NCBI GenBank assembly: GCA_018417955.1
Contig: JACTVC010000013.1
Coordinates: 580,633-644,632 of the forward strand
Direction of reading: 5' to 3'
DNA: 64,000 bases
Source: Laccaria trichodermophora
Taxonomy: Eukaryota; Basidiomycota; Agaricomycetes; Agaricales; Hydnangiaceae
A program made the translations under genes and the position numbers. The notes under the pieces were generated by a model that was given only the letters and a program-made list of their open reading frames with translations, was not told where the DNA came from and did no database searches. The stretch's first letter is position 1. Every line of letters begins with the position of its first letter. Shown here in pieces: positions 52,429 to 64,000 of the stretch.

Positions 52429-53506
52429 GGTTGGGGACTATTCATTAGCTTGAATTAGCAGGGAGACAAGTCGACCTCGTTCTTGATTTATGTCCGGGTT
52501 CCCTTGTAACACGCGATTTAAGCCTACAATACCAAAGCCACGGCAGATAGCTGTCGTAGGCGGTGGAAAGAGGGCGTCCGATGCTGTTGATAACGATGAG
52601 GGTGAAGGAAGGCCAGTTCTCAGGAATATTATTTCAATTTTATTCTCAAAATCATCATTACATATGTAGTTACTCAAATAAGTCAGCAACTAGTAATGTT
52701 GTAATGCTAAGTCAGTAAACTCTTGTAGCTAACTGATGCTAAGTCGACGAAACTTCCGTCCGCAAAATTGGGATCTCCATCACAGTTGGGCGTAGCACAC
52801 GATCGTGTATGTTATCATCCCTATGCCACTTCACTTCACTGCCCACTGACCAAAATCCCACCCCCAGCTGCCTCAAATTCGGATCCCCTGGGAACAAAGG
52901 CAAGAATATCCGATATCGTCAAAATCAATACACGCGTAGCACTTCGCAAGGACGTCCGATCGAAGCCCTGTCAAGATCCCTTGCAACCCCGGAACGACAA
53001 GGATCGCTTGCAGTCCACAAGCAATCAGAGAGTTGGTGGGAAAGACGAGGAATTGGACGCGAGGACGACACATTTGAGCTACCGCAATGTCCATCGTTCG
53101 CAACGACCCCAGACCAGCTTGACCCGATACACGTAAGGCGACGGATCTGAAGCAAAGAGAATGGCGCTGTAAATGTAGAGTTGCTTACGACACAATGGCA
53201 TAACGCCCCAAGGCCTGTGGTCCTTTTAAGCGCCTATAAGGGTCCCCTGCTGACCTCCAAGCCTTTCACTCTTCAGTCTACGTCCATCAACTGTTTGAAA
53301 CTGCCGGGAAAAAAAGATGACAAGCGACCACTTCAAGTCCTGCTGGCAGGTATTTACGTCTCAGCACCGAAAGGCGGAAAACGAAAGGCGCTCATATATC
53401 TTTCTGATAGCAGTAGCTATGGTCCGAAACAGGTTCAAGCGAGGAGTTTTCTCAGTCGCTTGTCTCTGGAGGAGCAGTTCGTAGGCCTGGCTGTTGTCCT
53501 GACAAT
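52429..53506. other. Intergenic region upstream of the TBC gene
   Basis: About 1.1 kb between two minus-strand genes. Plus-strand ORFs of up to 122 codons (52,768-53,150) are basic, lack domains and overlap in two frames; I see no convincing gene. The TBC promoter should lie in 52,430-52,900. Confidence 0.4.
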
Positions 53507-55016
53507 TCAAATGCACTGGTGAGGAACGGCGTGGGCTGAGAGCAACTCCTGTTTACAGACCAACAAAAATCGAACAATGGCTTTGTTCAAGTCTTCATCC
53601 AACTCAGCTCCCAATGCCGGGTCAACTGGCCTAGGAAAGTCGACTAGGACCGGAGACGAAACCGAAGCGCAGGAAAGATGGTGGATACAGATTGAGCAAC
53701 GCTTGTCATAGGGAATGCATTCTGGTTCACCAAATTCGATCCCCAGTTTGAAGGGCGGAACATGACTTTCAACGAGGCTTGAGGGATCCCGTAACAAAGT
53801 GGTAAGTGACCAGATGGCCAACTGTGCATTGGTATCACCGAGAAAATACTCGGCGGAACGTGAAGGATCCTTGAAAAACTGCTTCAACTGCAAATAAGAT
53901 GGTAGTCCGAAACGAGAGTGGCAGGACTCGGCGAATGCGCTGATTATTGTTGATTCAGATTTCAATATGGCTGCAATCCTTTGAGCAGGAAGATTTTCAG
54001 GTGGATATATTTCGACCATGAAACCCCACAATCGGTCAAGCGTAGGTTTCCTGTCTCGCCAACGGGGCAGCATCAAAAGAGATAGCACGATGAGGACATC
54101 TGTGGGACAGCTTCTCGAGTTACTGTCAAGAATCTTCCTGACAGCCTTGTCAAATAGCCCACAGAAGTCAAGAAGCCTCTTCGGTTCATGGTTAGGGAGA
54201 TCCTGGCATTGACGCTATTAGCATAAGCATTCCGGATATTGATGTAAAATAATAATTAATTGACCTCTGATGATCTGCTGGCGGTGACTCCCGGCCATAT
54301 GTATATCAGGTGCGCTATTTCATTGAGCCGACCATAAATACTGGAGAAACCGTAAGCGTTTGCATCGAGGTCCGTCGAGACCCCCAGGAAGTACTGCTCA
54401 AGGTCGCTGAAAAGTGCTGGTGTAAGCTCTGTAAATGGAAGACGATTGGACCAATTCTTCTGGGAGTATGCGTGATGACATTCGGTCCCAGCTTGATTTG
54501 TACAATCACAGCGGTCTTCTAGCATTACCCGCAAAAACAGTCGGACAACCTTAACGCACCTTTCCCTCCCGCCAATGTAGTAAGGCCCACCTCGATTATG
54601 AGATTCCAGAAAGTCAGAGAACGACGCGTGAAAGAATTTGACTTCCGAGTCGCAGTCAACGAGAGAAAAATCGATGATAGACTGAAGGTCATACAGGAGT
54701 AACCTTACATCCTGAAAAGTTATGGCCATTAGGCCCGCAATGTTGGCTAATGATGGTGTCCACACAGAAAAATGGAGAATAATGCTAAAAATCGTAAGAA
54801 CAGCATCAATATTTTCGGGTCGCACAGCATCTAAAACTTGACGATACAAGTTATCGAGATTTGTGAACGGAGAGATTAATCGTGCTTCAGTCGGAGAGTC
54901 TAGGACCATGTTCAACCGTTTAACAGGGTTGTGCCGTGGGTCACCGACAAATTTGATCACCGTCGCGGCATAGATGAATTGTTGAGATGACTTGTAAATG
55001 AGGTGCCTGATGTCAT
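53507..55016 (-). pseudogene. NACHT NLR protein, 3' part
   Basis: Minus-strand frame resuming after the inserted element with DDIRHLIYKSSQQFIYAATV and IKFVGDPRHNPVKRLNMVL, the region immediately after the NACHT core in Agaricomycete NLRs. It then reads AVRPENIDAVLTIFSIILHF, IDFSLVDCDSEVKFFHASF, FLESHNRGGPYYIGG and further helical sequence. A probable intron (54,225-54,265) leads to a second block, LPNHEPKRLLDFCGLFDKAV and LWGFMVEIYPPENLPAQRI, ending at 53,507. No WD40 or ankyrin repeats are visible. NLRs of this type are thought to act in fungal non-self recognition and programmed cell death. Confidence 0.6.
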
Positions 55017-57462
55017 CATCAGCAAAACCTGATTTTCCCACGTAGACAGGCATAGTGCTTCCGCTAATATCATAGTTTCCCATAGTTACACGCCAAGTTT
55101 GGCTAGATGCCCTAGCGCTCCACAGTGCTCCACAGCACTGTGTGGGCGTAAGCTTGTGCTATACAGCACTACAGAGACTTGTGCCGTTACTATAGGGTGC
55201 TATAGAGGGGCCTCCACTTTCTACCCAGCCCTTATAGGGAGTCAAACTACAAGTATACTAGATTTCAGTAGAAAACACATTCCCTATTGTATATGAATAA
55301 TTTATGACCAAAATACGCCTGGAATAAGAAGAAAGTACAACACTGTCCAGAGATTGATTGACCTACAAAGATTGCAACAAGAAAGAATATGAAGTATCTT
55401 TTGCAAAACATATTCGTCTTTTGTGATTTTTTTTGCGTTGGAAAGTGGTGTTCAAGCCAATTCCAACGCGTCTATTTAGGTAGTATTTCGTTCAAAACTC
55501 AAATGGCTTTGGACCAATTACTGGTGAAGAATCTGTCTAAAAACGGTAAATGTTATCGGAGGTCGCCTTAAACGTCGAAATATCAGGGGCTCTCAGACTT
55601 GTTTTAAAGCTCTAATTTGTGCGTTTCTAACAAGCCCAAAATCGCATGAAACGGAGCAGAACTCATGATGATAATATATATTTCAGATGTCTAATACAGG
55701 CCAAATAGTTTATGCTACAGTTTGTGAGGTACTCCAAATTTTTCTACGCCGTAAATTGGATTGCATTCGCGTGAATGAAGCAATTAAAATAAGCCTACAT
55801 AGAGGCCAAACGGTGCAATACTCATGAAGTTATAGCTATGAGCTACCCTAGAAAGTGTAAGTGTGAATTGATGGAAGTCGGTACTGTTGCGGGAAGTCAC
55901 GTGCCGCGCTCAACTCACATTTTCGAACTTAGACAACTTCAATTGTTACTACCAAAAAACAGGAAATTTCGGGAAATCATGGAAATAGCCAGGAAATTTC
56001 TGGTAACAACTGCAAATTTCTTGGAAGGCTCGGAAATTGTTCAATAATTTTCCAATATGAACTTTATATTTGCCTGATTACATGGTGCCATCTACAATTG
56101 TGTATGCCCACCTCGAATGCCATGCTTTCTGTGAAAGACAGTGACAGGCGACAAACAACTTCAAGTTGCAAGACAATTCGTTCAAGTCCGTTGAAACTCC
56201 GACATCATGTGATTATGTTGAACTTTGAATTTCCCAACACGGAAATTCATTGTTCTTCCTTCCCACCACAATGTTCAACTTCTCCTTGACAAACGGCGTC
56301 CTCCCTCGTCGAGTTACAGCATCCTCCCTCCCTCGTTGACGAACTGCGTCCCTCGATGAACAGTGTCCTCCCTCGTCCATGAACGGTGTCCTCCCTCCCT
56401 TGAAGAATGGCATCCTCCCTCTCTTGAAGAATGGCATCCTCCCCCCTTGAAGAATGGCTCCCTGCCTCCCTTGAAGAACAGCTCGCTCCCGTGAAGAATG
56501 GCTTCCTCCCTTAAAGAAAATATCCCTCCCTCATTGACGAACAGCTCCCTCGTCGACAAACAACTCCTCCCTCGACGAATGGCTCCCTCTCTCGGCAAAC
56601 AGCTCCCTCCCTTGACGAAAGGCTCCCTCTTGACAAACCGCCCCCCTCCCTCGACAAACGGCTCCCCCGATGAACAGTGTCCTCCCTCGATGAACTGCTC
56701 CCTCACTCGTCGACGAACGGCATCCTCCCTCCCTTGACGGACGGCGTTTCTCCCTCGACGAATGGTGTCCTCCCTCCCTCGTTGATGAACGGCGTCCTCC
56801 CTCTCTCGTTGATAAATGGCGTTCCCCCTGCCTTGAAAAACGGCGTCTTCCCTCGCTTGTCGACAAACGCATCTTCCCTCTGTTGTCGACGAACGGTGTC
56901 CTCCCTCCCTTGTCGACGAATGGCGTCCTCCCTCCTTTGAAGAACGGCTCCGTCCCTCGACAAACAACCGTCCTCCCTTCCTTGTTGGCGAATGGCATCC
57001 TCCCTTCCTTGTCCGTGAATGGCATCCTCCCTCTGTTGATGAAAGATGGACGGTCTGCAGTCATTACTATGTAGAGTATTAGGATATCTTGTATAATGTA
57101 GTAGTGCAGACAATAAACTTATTTTTCGTAACACAAGTTCTGTGTAAAAATCATGCAATATGGTATTAAAATGAGCAGAATGTATGCCCCCCCTCTAGGA
57201 ATCTGCAGACCCCAGGGGTTGCTACTGAGGGCTGCAGATCTGCTCCGTAATTCTAGGGAGCACTATGAAGTGGCTATGTGTTTCTATGAATGGCTGCAGA
57301 TCTGCTCTGAGATTCTAGGGAGTGCTGTGTAGTGGCTGTGCGTTTCTATGTAGAGCTGCATAGAACGCGCAGGTGACTGTAAAGGTGATACCCCTTTCTA
57401 TGGTGCTATGGCACTACACAGCCCTGCCACGTGCTGCCTAGCTCACCCAGGTTTTGCTGATG
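55017..57462. mobile_element. 2.4-kb DNA element interrupting the NLR gene
   Basis: Perfect 15-bp inverted ends CATCAGCAAAACCTG (55,017-55,031) and CAGGTTTTGCTGATG (57,448-57,462). The NLR protein joins across it as VVDWPSKD then DDIRHL, the family order. The flanking duplication is short and ambiguous because AT/ATG occurs on both sides. Subterminal regions are rich in GTGCTATAG/CTATAGGG and CTGCAGATCTGCTC words. The centre is a minisatellite, and no transposase was found. Confidence 0.7.
56290..57060. repeat. Degenerate minisatellite of CTCCCTCGTTGACGAACGGC-type units
   Basis: About 30 units of 18-30 bp combining CCTCCCTC with (T/C)G(A/T)(C/T)GAA(C/T)GGC. Open frames of 150-217 codons on the minus strand (EGGRHSSTREGGHRSS-like) are products of the repeat. 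Confidence 0.8.
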
Positions 57463-58448
57463 ATCTTTGGATGGCCAGTCAACGACTGAAACCATGGATG
57501 AATGATAGGTACGGATGCGGGAAAATTCTGCGTCAAGGAACGTCTTGATGTCTTGGTCGGGATTGAACGAGTCATCAAGTTTAAGGTAATGGGAAATGGA
57601 GAAAACATCATGCCGTCTGAAAATATTGTGGATGTGAGGCTCTGGGCGGCTAACGATGAGAAATCGGAGGGGAATGTGAAAACGAGTGAGGGTGGTGTAT
57701 ATCGCCTCGATGATTGCACATTGTTTCAGCTCGTCGTGACACTCATCTAGGCCGTCGAGGAGAACCAACTTTGGCCACGATGGAGATGGGTCCTCAATGG
57801 CAGCTAGGACGAGTGGCCGAGCGATTAAGTTAACGAATTGAGCCTCCAAAGAGCGAGAGAATATGCAGGGGTCGTCCATAACGACATTTTCAATGAAGGG
57901 TTTCGCGGCTGGTATGGAGCGCGCGATCTGATACGCGAGCGTCGCCACCAGACATTTTTCTGTATTCCTCTCTTCAGCATTGCGCGAGAAGAAGAAGCCT
58001 GCGGCGAGGGCGGCAGGTTCCGCGGAGCAACATTCATCCGCAACTGATTGAGCGATTGCTGATTTTCCGGCCCCTGCTGGAGCGTGTAACCAGAGAATTG
58101 GTTTCTTGTGACAACACTCAGCACTTCCGCCTCCACACAGATCTCTGTTGTTATTTTCTGCTTCAAGCCAGGTTGTAGTGACTGTCTTGATAACTACCTT
58201 GCGGGTATCTGGGTGACATTTAGGCTGGGGAAATCGAGCGCTTGAGTCGTGGAATGCGCTCTCGGCTACATGGCGATGAAGATTCTCAAAGGCTAGCAGA
58301 GCTATCAGTAGAGGCCACTATGATGGGTTTTGGTAACGTTACAAGAAAGGCTTCCACTGGTCAATACCTGGACGTGAGCGTCATCTTTGGCATCGACGAA
58401 GGTCCCTCGATTGATGTCACGTATGTGGGCATTCTCAAAGTGTGGCAT
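57463..58448 (-). pseudogene. NACHT NLR protein, 5' part with P-loop NTPase core
   Basis: Probable start at 58,448 (MPHFENAHIRDINRGTFVDA), resembling the short N-terminal element of many Agaricomycete NLRs. An intron lies near 58,300-58,360. Then FENLHRHVAESAFHDSSARF, CHPDTRKVVI, the Walker A PILWLHAPAGAGKSAIAQSV, GFFFSRNAEERNTEKCLVAT, the Walker B PKLVLLDGLDECHDELKQCA, and RFLIVSRPEPHIHNIF. Key NTPase residues are intact. The reading frame is open up to the inserted element at 57,462. The gene is interrupted, but I see no stop or frameshift in the NACHT core, so the insertion is probably recent. Confidence 0.75.
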
Positions 58449-58795
58449 TATCGTTGTCGTCAAGGGAGGAAGGCTATTGAGCAGAGTTGGATACAGCCTT
58501 CGTGATGGAGACGGCACAAGCTGGAATAGAGCAGGAGGGAGTGCGTCTCTCAGTGGATCCGGCCGAGGTTTTATGTATACGAATTATTAACGCGCACTTA
58601 AATCATTTCTTGCCGTTAAACTCAAAGCCTACAGCCGGGGATGAGCGCGCGCTTGAAAGATAAGGTCACACTGTGCACCTGAATTACTTTCAACTCCGAT
58701 TCCCCTATGACACGCGAGTTCAGCCTAAAAGATCAACGCAATCGTGTATATCGAGGTATGTGGTGAAGATAAGGTGTTAGATGCTCCTTATGACG

Positions 58796-59366
58796 TCAGT
58801 CTTTCTGGTTGAGTTTTGAAGGATTGGCGATGATTTCACATTCAAAGCCGATGACAAGTTCCTTTGGCAACGTGCTGTCCCTGAGACAGAATGTATGTAG
58901 GCCAGATTTCGGGGAGGCCATGCGCTTTATATTTGATCCTGGAAGGCGAAATTTACCCTTGATTTTTGGAAACCACACGCAGTCTAGCTTTAACCTGACA
59001 ATTAGTTTGATCGGGGAGATGGTGCCAAACTCGTGCCTTTCATTGCTTTCAAGATGAGCTGGAAAGACCAACGCTGATGGGAGTAGCCGTTGTGATATCA
59101 AGAATACCGCGTTTGACCGTTGATGACGATGGAGGAAAGACCTGAGGATAAAGAAGGGACCGTACTGAGCAACAATTGTATGTTCAAACCAAAATCGGGC
59201 CTGTTGGATGCAATAAGAGCACACAAAAAATTTGCGTGAAAGGGGGTCCAGATCTATAACACTGGTCTGAGAACAGGTCTATCAATGCGGCCAAGGGGGC
59301 GGCAGGGGCATTGAAGGAACCTGCGGACGAAGGAGAGGTTAGACTTGAATGTGGTAAATCAGACAT
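58796..59366 (-). CDS. Uncharacterised small protein, probably three exons
   Basis: Start MSDLPHSSLTSPSSAGSFNA at 59,366. With introns at about 59,202-59,264 and 59,071-59,138 (GT/AG), the frame reads IDLFSDQPDFGLNIQLLLST, VPSLSSALVFPAHLESNERH, EFGTISPIKLIVRLKLDCVW, FPKIKGKFRLPG, and ends GFECEIIANPSKLNQKD. The second half alternates hydrophobic and basic residues as a beta-rich domain would. No family is recognised; splicing and start are unconfirmed. Confidence 0.45.
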
Positions 59367-59864
59367 AGCAAACTGTCAACTAATTCATCGACCCTTGCTT
59401 CTTTCTCTTTCCTTGTGAGTGAATTGATTTGGTCAGGTAGATGACTTCGGTGTGGCTAGGTGTCTTCTCGGAGAACAGTCCTTTAAGGAAGTTTGGATGT
59501 AAGCTGTGAGCCCTATGCATGTTCGTGCAAATAAGCATGCTCAGGTAAGTGCTGTCGTGACCCAGCGGTTGGTACTCCCGGTGGCAATACATATGTAGTA
59601 GAGGTGGGTTGTATTACCTACGGGTAAGAGAATGGGATGGCATTGGGGCCCGGACTTGAATGAGGATGCAGCTCCTCTTTTGGGGCAGAGCTGTGAGAAC
59701 ATGCGTTGAGAGGCTGAGCTCGGGCCACATAGGAGGATGATCTGTTGGTTGACAGTAGGGTAGGATGGTTGAGTGAATGAAGGCGACAATACGGGTAACG
59801 GTACTTGCCTGGCAAAGACGAGTTTCTGGGACAGGGTCCAATGCAGTAGGCCACCCCACCTAGA

Positions 59865-60245
59865 TCACTTTGTACGCCACATTTGCCTCGGTCGTTCAGA
59901 GGACAGATGCATCGGCAGCTCAGGCCCCTTTTCTAGTATCCTTATCGCCAGCCTCGCCATGCGTTTTCCCTTAATGAGAACCTCATGTGTCCACATCCTT
60001 GTTGTATCCCCAGCGCTTGAATGGTTGAAGCTGCAAGGAGGGTTCATGCGACCCCGGGTCATGATATCGATCAGACGGGTGTGTGGGGGGTGTGATGGTA
60101 GCGTAAGTGTGCACTCGCTTTCGCAAGATCTATAGCAAGGGAAGTGCTCTGCATGGAATAAGTACTTGAGCGTGCGCCAAACACGACAAATCTGTCTTGA
60201 AAAGCGTTCGTAAACCGTCTCAACATCGATCGTTGATCGCGACAA
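59865..60245 (-). CDS. Doubtful small ORF
   Basis: A 126-codon frame (MSRSTIDVETVYERFSRQIC...) that may continue in further exons down to about 59,400 (PMWPELSLSTHVLTALPQK). No domain is recognised and exon joints are ambiguous. 60,246-60,849 has only short frames and nothing I can name. Confidence 0.2.
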   Translation of the reverse strand: MSRSTIDVETVYERFSRQICRVWRTLKYLFHAEHFPCYRSCESECTLTLPSHPPHTRLIDIMTRGRMNPPCSFNHSSAGDTTRMWTHEVLIKGKRMARLAIRILEKGPELPMHLSSERPRQMWRTK

Positions 60246-60849
60246 GTCACAGAGATTGAAAATGTTGAAACAGCGCAGTCAAGGATTTCGAATGCTGCAA
60301 AGATAAGAGATTTCAGAAAAAGGAGGCAAAACGTGCAACGATGGGGTTATGGAACTCAGCCCCCCACTCGTACCGAAAAGATTTCCGCCAATGGATTTCT
60401 CGAATCTCGACCGTCGACGGTCGGGCGTTGCATGATGGTCATCGGCGCCTTTGACCTTCTATCACGTGCCTAGTTTTTGCGCTTCCTGGTCCGAGCTGAG
60501 TCCGACGACCTCCGGAGGACGTTCCGTATTTCGAGAGTCCGAACTGCCGCCGATCCGCCGATCCGCCTGTCCGCCTAAGGCGGCATCATCACGTGCACAT
60601 CTTTTGCTATTGGTTAGTTCGCAGAATACAATCTAAGTACTTGCGGGTCTATCCAACTATACAACTATTGGCAAGGTAGCTGCCAGGATCCCACAAAACC
60701 TGAGTCAGTAACCATACTTAAAGAGTGAACTTCGCATCCATGCCAACATCAAGAATGAGTGACCAAATTTTTATTGCGCAATGATAGCAATGTACTATAC
60801 AACCTATAATATGAATGACTGGGTAGGTATACAACAAAGCAGGATCTAA

Positions 60850-61760
60850 ACAGCAGTCATTATCGCAGGCGTGCATGTCAAATGAGAGGTGTTTTAGATA
60901 CTGCAGCCGTTTGCATGTGACCCTGCTGAAGTAGCACATGTCAGTGGTGGTGGTGCTGGCTGCCACTGCAGAGGCTGATGGAATAACTGACGAAGAGGCA
61001 GACTTGCCCTTCTTGAGCGTGCATATCTTCCCCTTGGAGGTTGTTGACATCCCAGCAGCACCACCTCGCTGTTGCCGTTGAAGATGCGGTCGTGGTTGCA
61101 TTACCAGGAGTGAAAGTGCCACTGTTCACGAAGGCAGTGACAGAAGGACGGGGGAAGGTGTACTATTGTGCACTGGGATCAAACATCTGGAAATAAAAGA
61201 TACTAGAGGCGTTGTCACTGTACGCACCTGGCAAATTGACCAACCCTGAATGGTCAGGGACCCCAGTGCCCAATGCGCCAAACGTGAGCTGCGAACAGGT
61301 GGGATAGAACACTGCACCGCCAAGTGATGTGGCAAGATGGAGAGCCATGATTTCATGGTGGACAAGGTAGTTTCGTGGTGCGAGGTTGGATGTGACTAGT
61401 ATGCTTGTGAGGGAGCCGGACACTGTTGTACATAAGCAGGGGTCGTTGGCACAATTCAGGAGAAATTTAGAACCAGGAGCACCACGTACATGGTCGATCT
61501 TGAACTATTTGGTGATTTGTGTGTCAAACTTGTCACAGGTCATCAACCCACAAGATGATGAATATGTAAGCATTGGGCTGATATTGTGAGGCCACTAGGA
61601 GATGGTCAGCGATTTTCATTGAGAAGAATGCAAAGGAGCATACGTCGCTGCCATCAGCACCTTTCCAATCGGTCACCGGGGTTCGCATTGGCGATGAGGG
61701 TCGGGGGTTGAGTATCAGGCCCACAGTTGAGCACTGGATTGCTGGCACCCATGTTAGGCT
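60850..61760 (-). pseudogene. AA9 lytic polysaccharide monooxygenase pseudogene
   Basis: Minus-strand blocks in AA9 order: MGASNPVLNCGPDTQPPTLI with ANANPGDRLE, WKGADGSD, PHNISPMLTYSSSCG, CDKFDTQITK*FKIDHV, VTSNLAPRNYLVHHEIMALH, LATSLGGAVFYPTCSQL, VNLPGAYSDN, and a Ser/Thr/Lys-rich tail. AA9 enzymes are copper enzymes that oxidatively cleave cellulose and related glycans. Here TAG replaces the Trp expected in KWFKI, a second TAG precedes YTFPRPSVTAF, and at least two frameshifts occur. The signal peptide and the N-terminal His were not found. The family is confident from the HEIMALHLA and GGAVFYPTC blocks. Confidence 0.75.
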
Positions 61761-62456
61761 TTGCAGTGGAAACTTGTAACAGTAGTGAATGTCGAGCCTG
61801 GACGCACAAATGCCATGGAATGGCGCAAAGGTGAAGAGGCTCGTGACCGTGTTTGGTGGCAGCAGGTGCCATGTGATTGGCAGCAGTTCGGACTCTCGAA
61901 ATTCGGAACCTTCTGGACCTCCCTCTTCATTCTCAAAGAAAGTCAGAAACGGGAACTCCGCCTCATCCGGTCAGGCTGGACTCCGCCTCACTGTCCGGAC
62001 CACCCAGCTGCGTTTATTCCTATTCCCTATGGTATCCTATGATTTTCTGGTTTTGAAATGTATTTAATCCTTGTTTTTTATACAATTATCCTGATTTTCA
62101 GACGAAAAAGCTCTGGGATGCCCAAAGTGGTTGTTTGATGAGTCATCCAAATACTGATACGTTGCCACAACGTCGCCAACATTGTTTCTTCATCCTGCAC
62201 TACCCTCTTGCCATACTCCGTGCTTGTCTTTTGACCGTAAGCTATCACCCATTTGATTGTAAGTACTATTTTGCTACTTGTGGAATGTCACTGACAAGTA
62301 GGTCCCCTTAGATGTTACTGTCAACTAACTATATGCCTTCGTGAGCTGTTTCCCCATTGCTATCGCAGGTGTCTGGCTGACGCTACGCCATTTTAGGTCT
62401 CACTATCTCTCTATGCATCGCTATCAACCTACTCTCGCTATGAAGTTGTCACCGCC

Positions 62457-64000
62457 ATGTCAGGACCCCCAATCAAAGGTCGATGCGTGGTACCAGGGTG
62501 TGCAAAATGTCGCGTTAACATAAAATGTGTCCGAGGAGCTTGCGCGACTCACTGTCGTGCCTTGGGAGGATGTTCAGTGAACCTCCACCAGCCCGAAGAT
62601 GCCATGTCATTGCTCTCAAGCTCCCAGGCCTTTGTGACTGCTCACGCAATGCCTCGGAATCAACCACCTCTTACAGCCTTCCCCGTGGCTACACCTACCT
62701 TCACTCCCCTTCATATGACGACATCTCTCCCTCAAGACCTCACCTTTATCCCAATGTTTGACCTGCCCAATTTCATACCAGATGAACAGCCCCATGTTCA
62801 TGTACCATCACCACCGACCTCCTTTCCTCAAGACCCAGTCTTTACCTCGACGGCTGGCCCTTCTGTCAATCCGCCAGTGCGCATGCCAGATGAACAGCCA
62901 CATGTTCATCCATCATCACCAGCTGTACACCCTGTTGAAGCACCATCATTATCTCTCCCTTCACCTGCACGAATGCTAGCTGAGCCGCCCTCATCCATGA
63001 ACCCCCTTCCTAACCCTTGATTTGCCTCGCAGATGCAGCCCATCTTCACAGAACAATCAAAGTGCAAACAGGAGTTACGGGAAAACACCCGTATTGTGGA
63101 GGAACAGCAGCTCGCTGCAATCAAAAAAGTGAAGCATACTGTTACTGTGTGTGCCTGGCTCTCGGTAGGTTTCCAAATTGATGTAGCATTGCCCCTTACT
63201 CACTTGCTTGAAGGATGATGATGGGCCTGAGGAATTCATCCACCAGGGTGGCTTCATTTGGCCCAATTTCTGTATATCAACCTCAATTCCAGCTGTCGCC
63301 GGCTTTCAGACAAGCAATGAGAATGCATGGTATCATTTGTACAACCGTTCGCACCGCTCATGGCAACGGTTCAAGGCCAACCATGTGATTACCGTGGATT
63401 CGATGACGGAGGTCCTCATCAAAGACAAGACCTGCACTCGCCTCAATGGCTACCTTACCGACAGCAGGATAGACGCTACTCCAACAAACTTTCGAACTAA
63501 CCTTCATGGTGAGCGACCGAGCATCAAGGTCAAACTCGACTGCCAATTTCTCGAGTTGAATCCATCCACCCCTTGCCCTTCCACAACCTCTAAATCCAAA
63601 CGAGCTTGTAAGGTCCCTCGGCTGCACATTCCCCCCACGCTGACAACTACACAACCATTATCTTCCAGTACTGTCATGGACAGTGAGTCTTCGTCTGACG
63701 TGTACTGCACACCTGTCAAATGTCGCAAGCTGCCTGCTGGTAAACCCTCTAGGATGACTGCACCCCTCAGTTCACACACCATTTCAGGGGAAGACAAACG
63801 GTGGCCATCTGACTACCCGGTTCGTGACGTTATCCACGTCCTCCATAGCTGCAAACCACCTCCATCATGAACCACAATTGCTCAACACTTCTATTCGTTA
63901 ACCGGCATACCTTTCAAGTGCTCGACCTACTACGACGTGTGGTCCAGATGGGATGAAGCCACGCAACAGCAACATGATGATGCTGAAAGGTGTGGGGAGG
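62457..64000 (+). pseudogene. Transposon-associated Cys-rich protein, decayed, runs off the window
   Basis: Starts MSGPPIKGRCVVPGCAKCRV with Cys/His spacing (CVRGACATHCRALGGC), as in a common Agaricomycete transposon-linked protein family. A Pro/Ser/His-rich linker follows, then FASQMQPIFTEQSKCKQELR, an intron (63,165-63,213), EFIHQGGFIWPNFCI, and near the edge HFYSLTGIPFKCSTYYDVWS. TGA stops at 63,018 (PNP*FAS) and 63,868 (PPS*TTIA) lie in an otherwise continuous frame. Role unknown. 61,761-62,456 upstream shows no gene. Confidence 0.5.

Noticed and set aside
52768..53155. 122- and 113-codon plus-strand ORFs upstream of the TBC gene
   Set aside because: Overlapping frames, basic composition, no domain or clear splice sites.
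56314..57158. 217-, 177- and 151-codon minus-strand ORFs
   Set aside because: Three overlapping frames through one minisatellite, no domain.

Overview
The window looks like an Agaricomycete (mushroom-forming basidiomycete) nuclear genome rich in transposons. Evidence: host-type genes with introns of about 50-80 nt, a NACHT-type NLR gene, an AA9 lytic polysaccharide monooxygenase relic, and transposon protein families typical of this fungal class (DUF6589, GCR1_C/tyrosine-recombinase Cryptons, RecQ-like helicase and XPG-like nuclease relics, PIF/Harbinger, hAT). Family assignments were made by eye from remembered family consensus; no search was run.

Layout. 1-10,658 (minus): one uninterrupted 3,284-codon reading frame of unknown function. 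It is built partly from a recurring SLARIPAAFEGND-like motif. It ends at a single TGA, after which the same frame stays open to the window edge. 10,659-13,180: AT-rich intergenic DNA with a Tc1/mariner-like element and a tRNA-related SINE.

13,189-47,588: one composite transposon. Its ends are inverted repeats of about 222 bp, and it is bounded by an exact 9-bp duplication (ATCTTCAAC). It originally carried two genes starting just inside the two ends and converging tail to tail with 19 bp between stops: a DUF6589 gene (plus, 15,779-35,163) and a RecQ-like DEAH helicase (minus, 47,300-35,183). Both are pseudogenes now, cut by at least nine nested insertions, most with visible target-site duplications. 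These are a hAT MITE carrying another hAT-like element, a block of about 13.5 kb with a Crypton, an XPG-like nuclease, a hAT transposase and more, a foldback mariner MITE, a 3.9-kb foldback element, and a Harbinger transposon inside another Harbinger-type MITE. Subtracting the insertions leaves an ancestral element of roughly 6.2 kb.

48,177-52,428 (minus): an intact five-exon RabGAP/TBC gene. 53,507-58,448 (minus): a NACHT NLR gene split by a 2.4-kb element that carries a minisatellite. 58,796-60,245: small uncharacterised reading frames. 60,850-61,760 (minus): an AA9 pseudogene. 62,457-64,000 (plus): a decayed transposon-associated Cys-rich protein running off the window.

Three themes link the region. 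(i) Three 1.7-kb hAT-like elements share one architecture, but each has its own short repeat word at both ends. (ii) Transposon genes are mostly broken by TGA where the family has Arg, and the two ends of the composite element differ mainly by lost CpGs, suggesting methyl-cytosine deamination. (iii) Precise removal of several insertions restores conserved protein sequence, so the insertion history can be read base by base.
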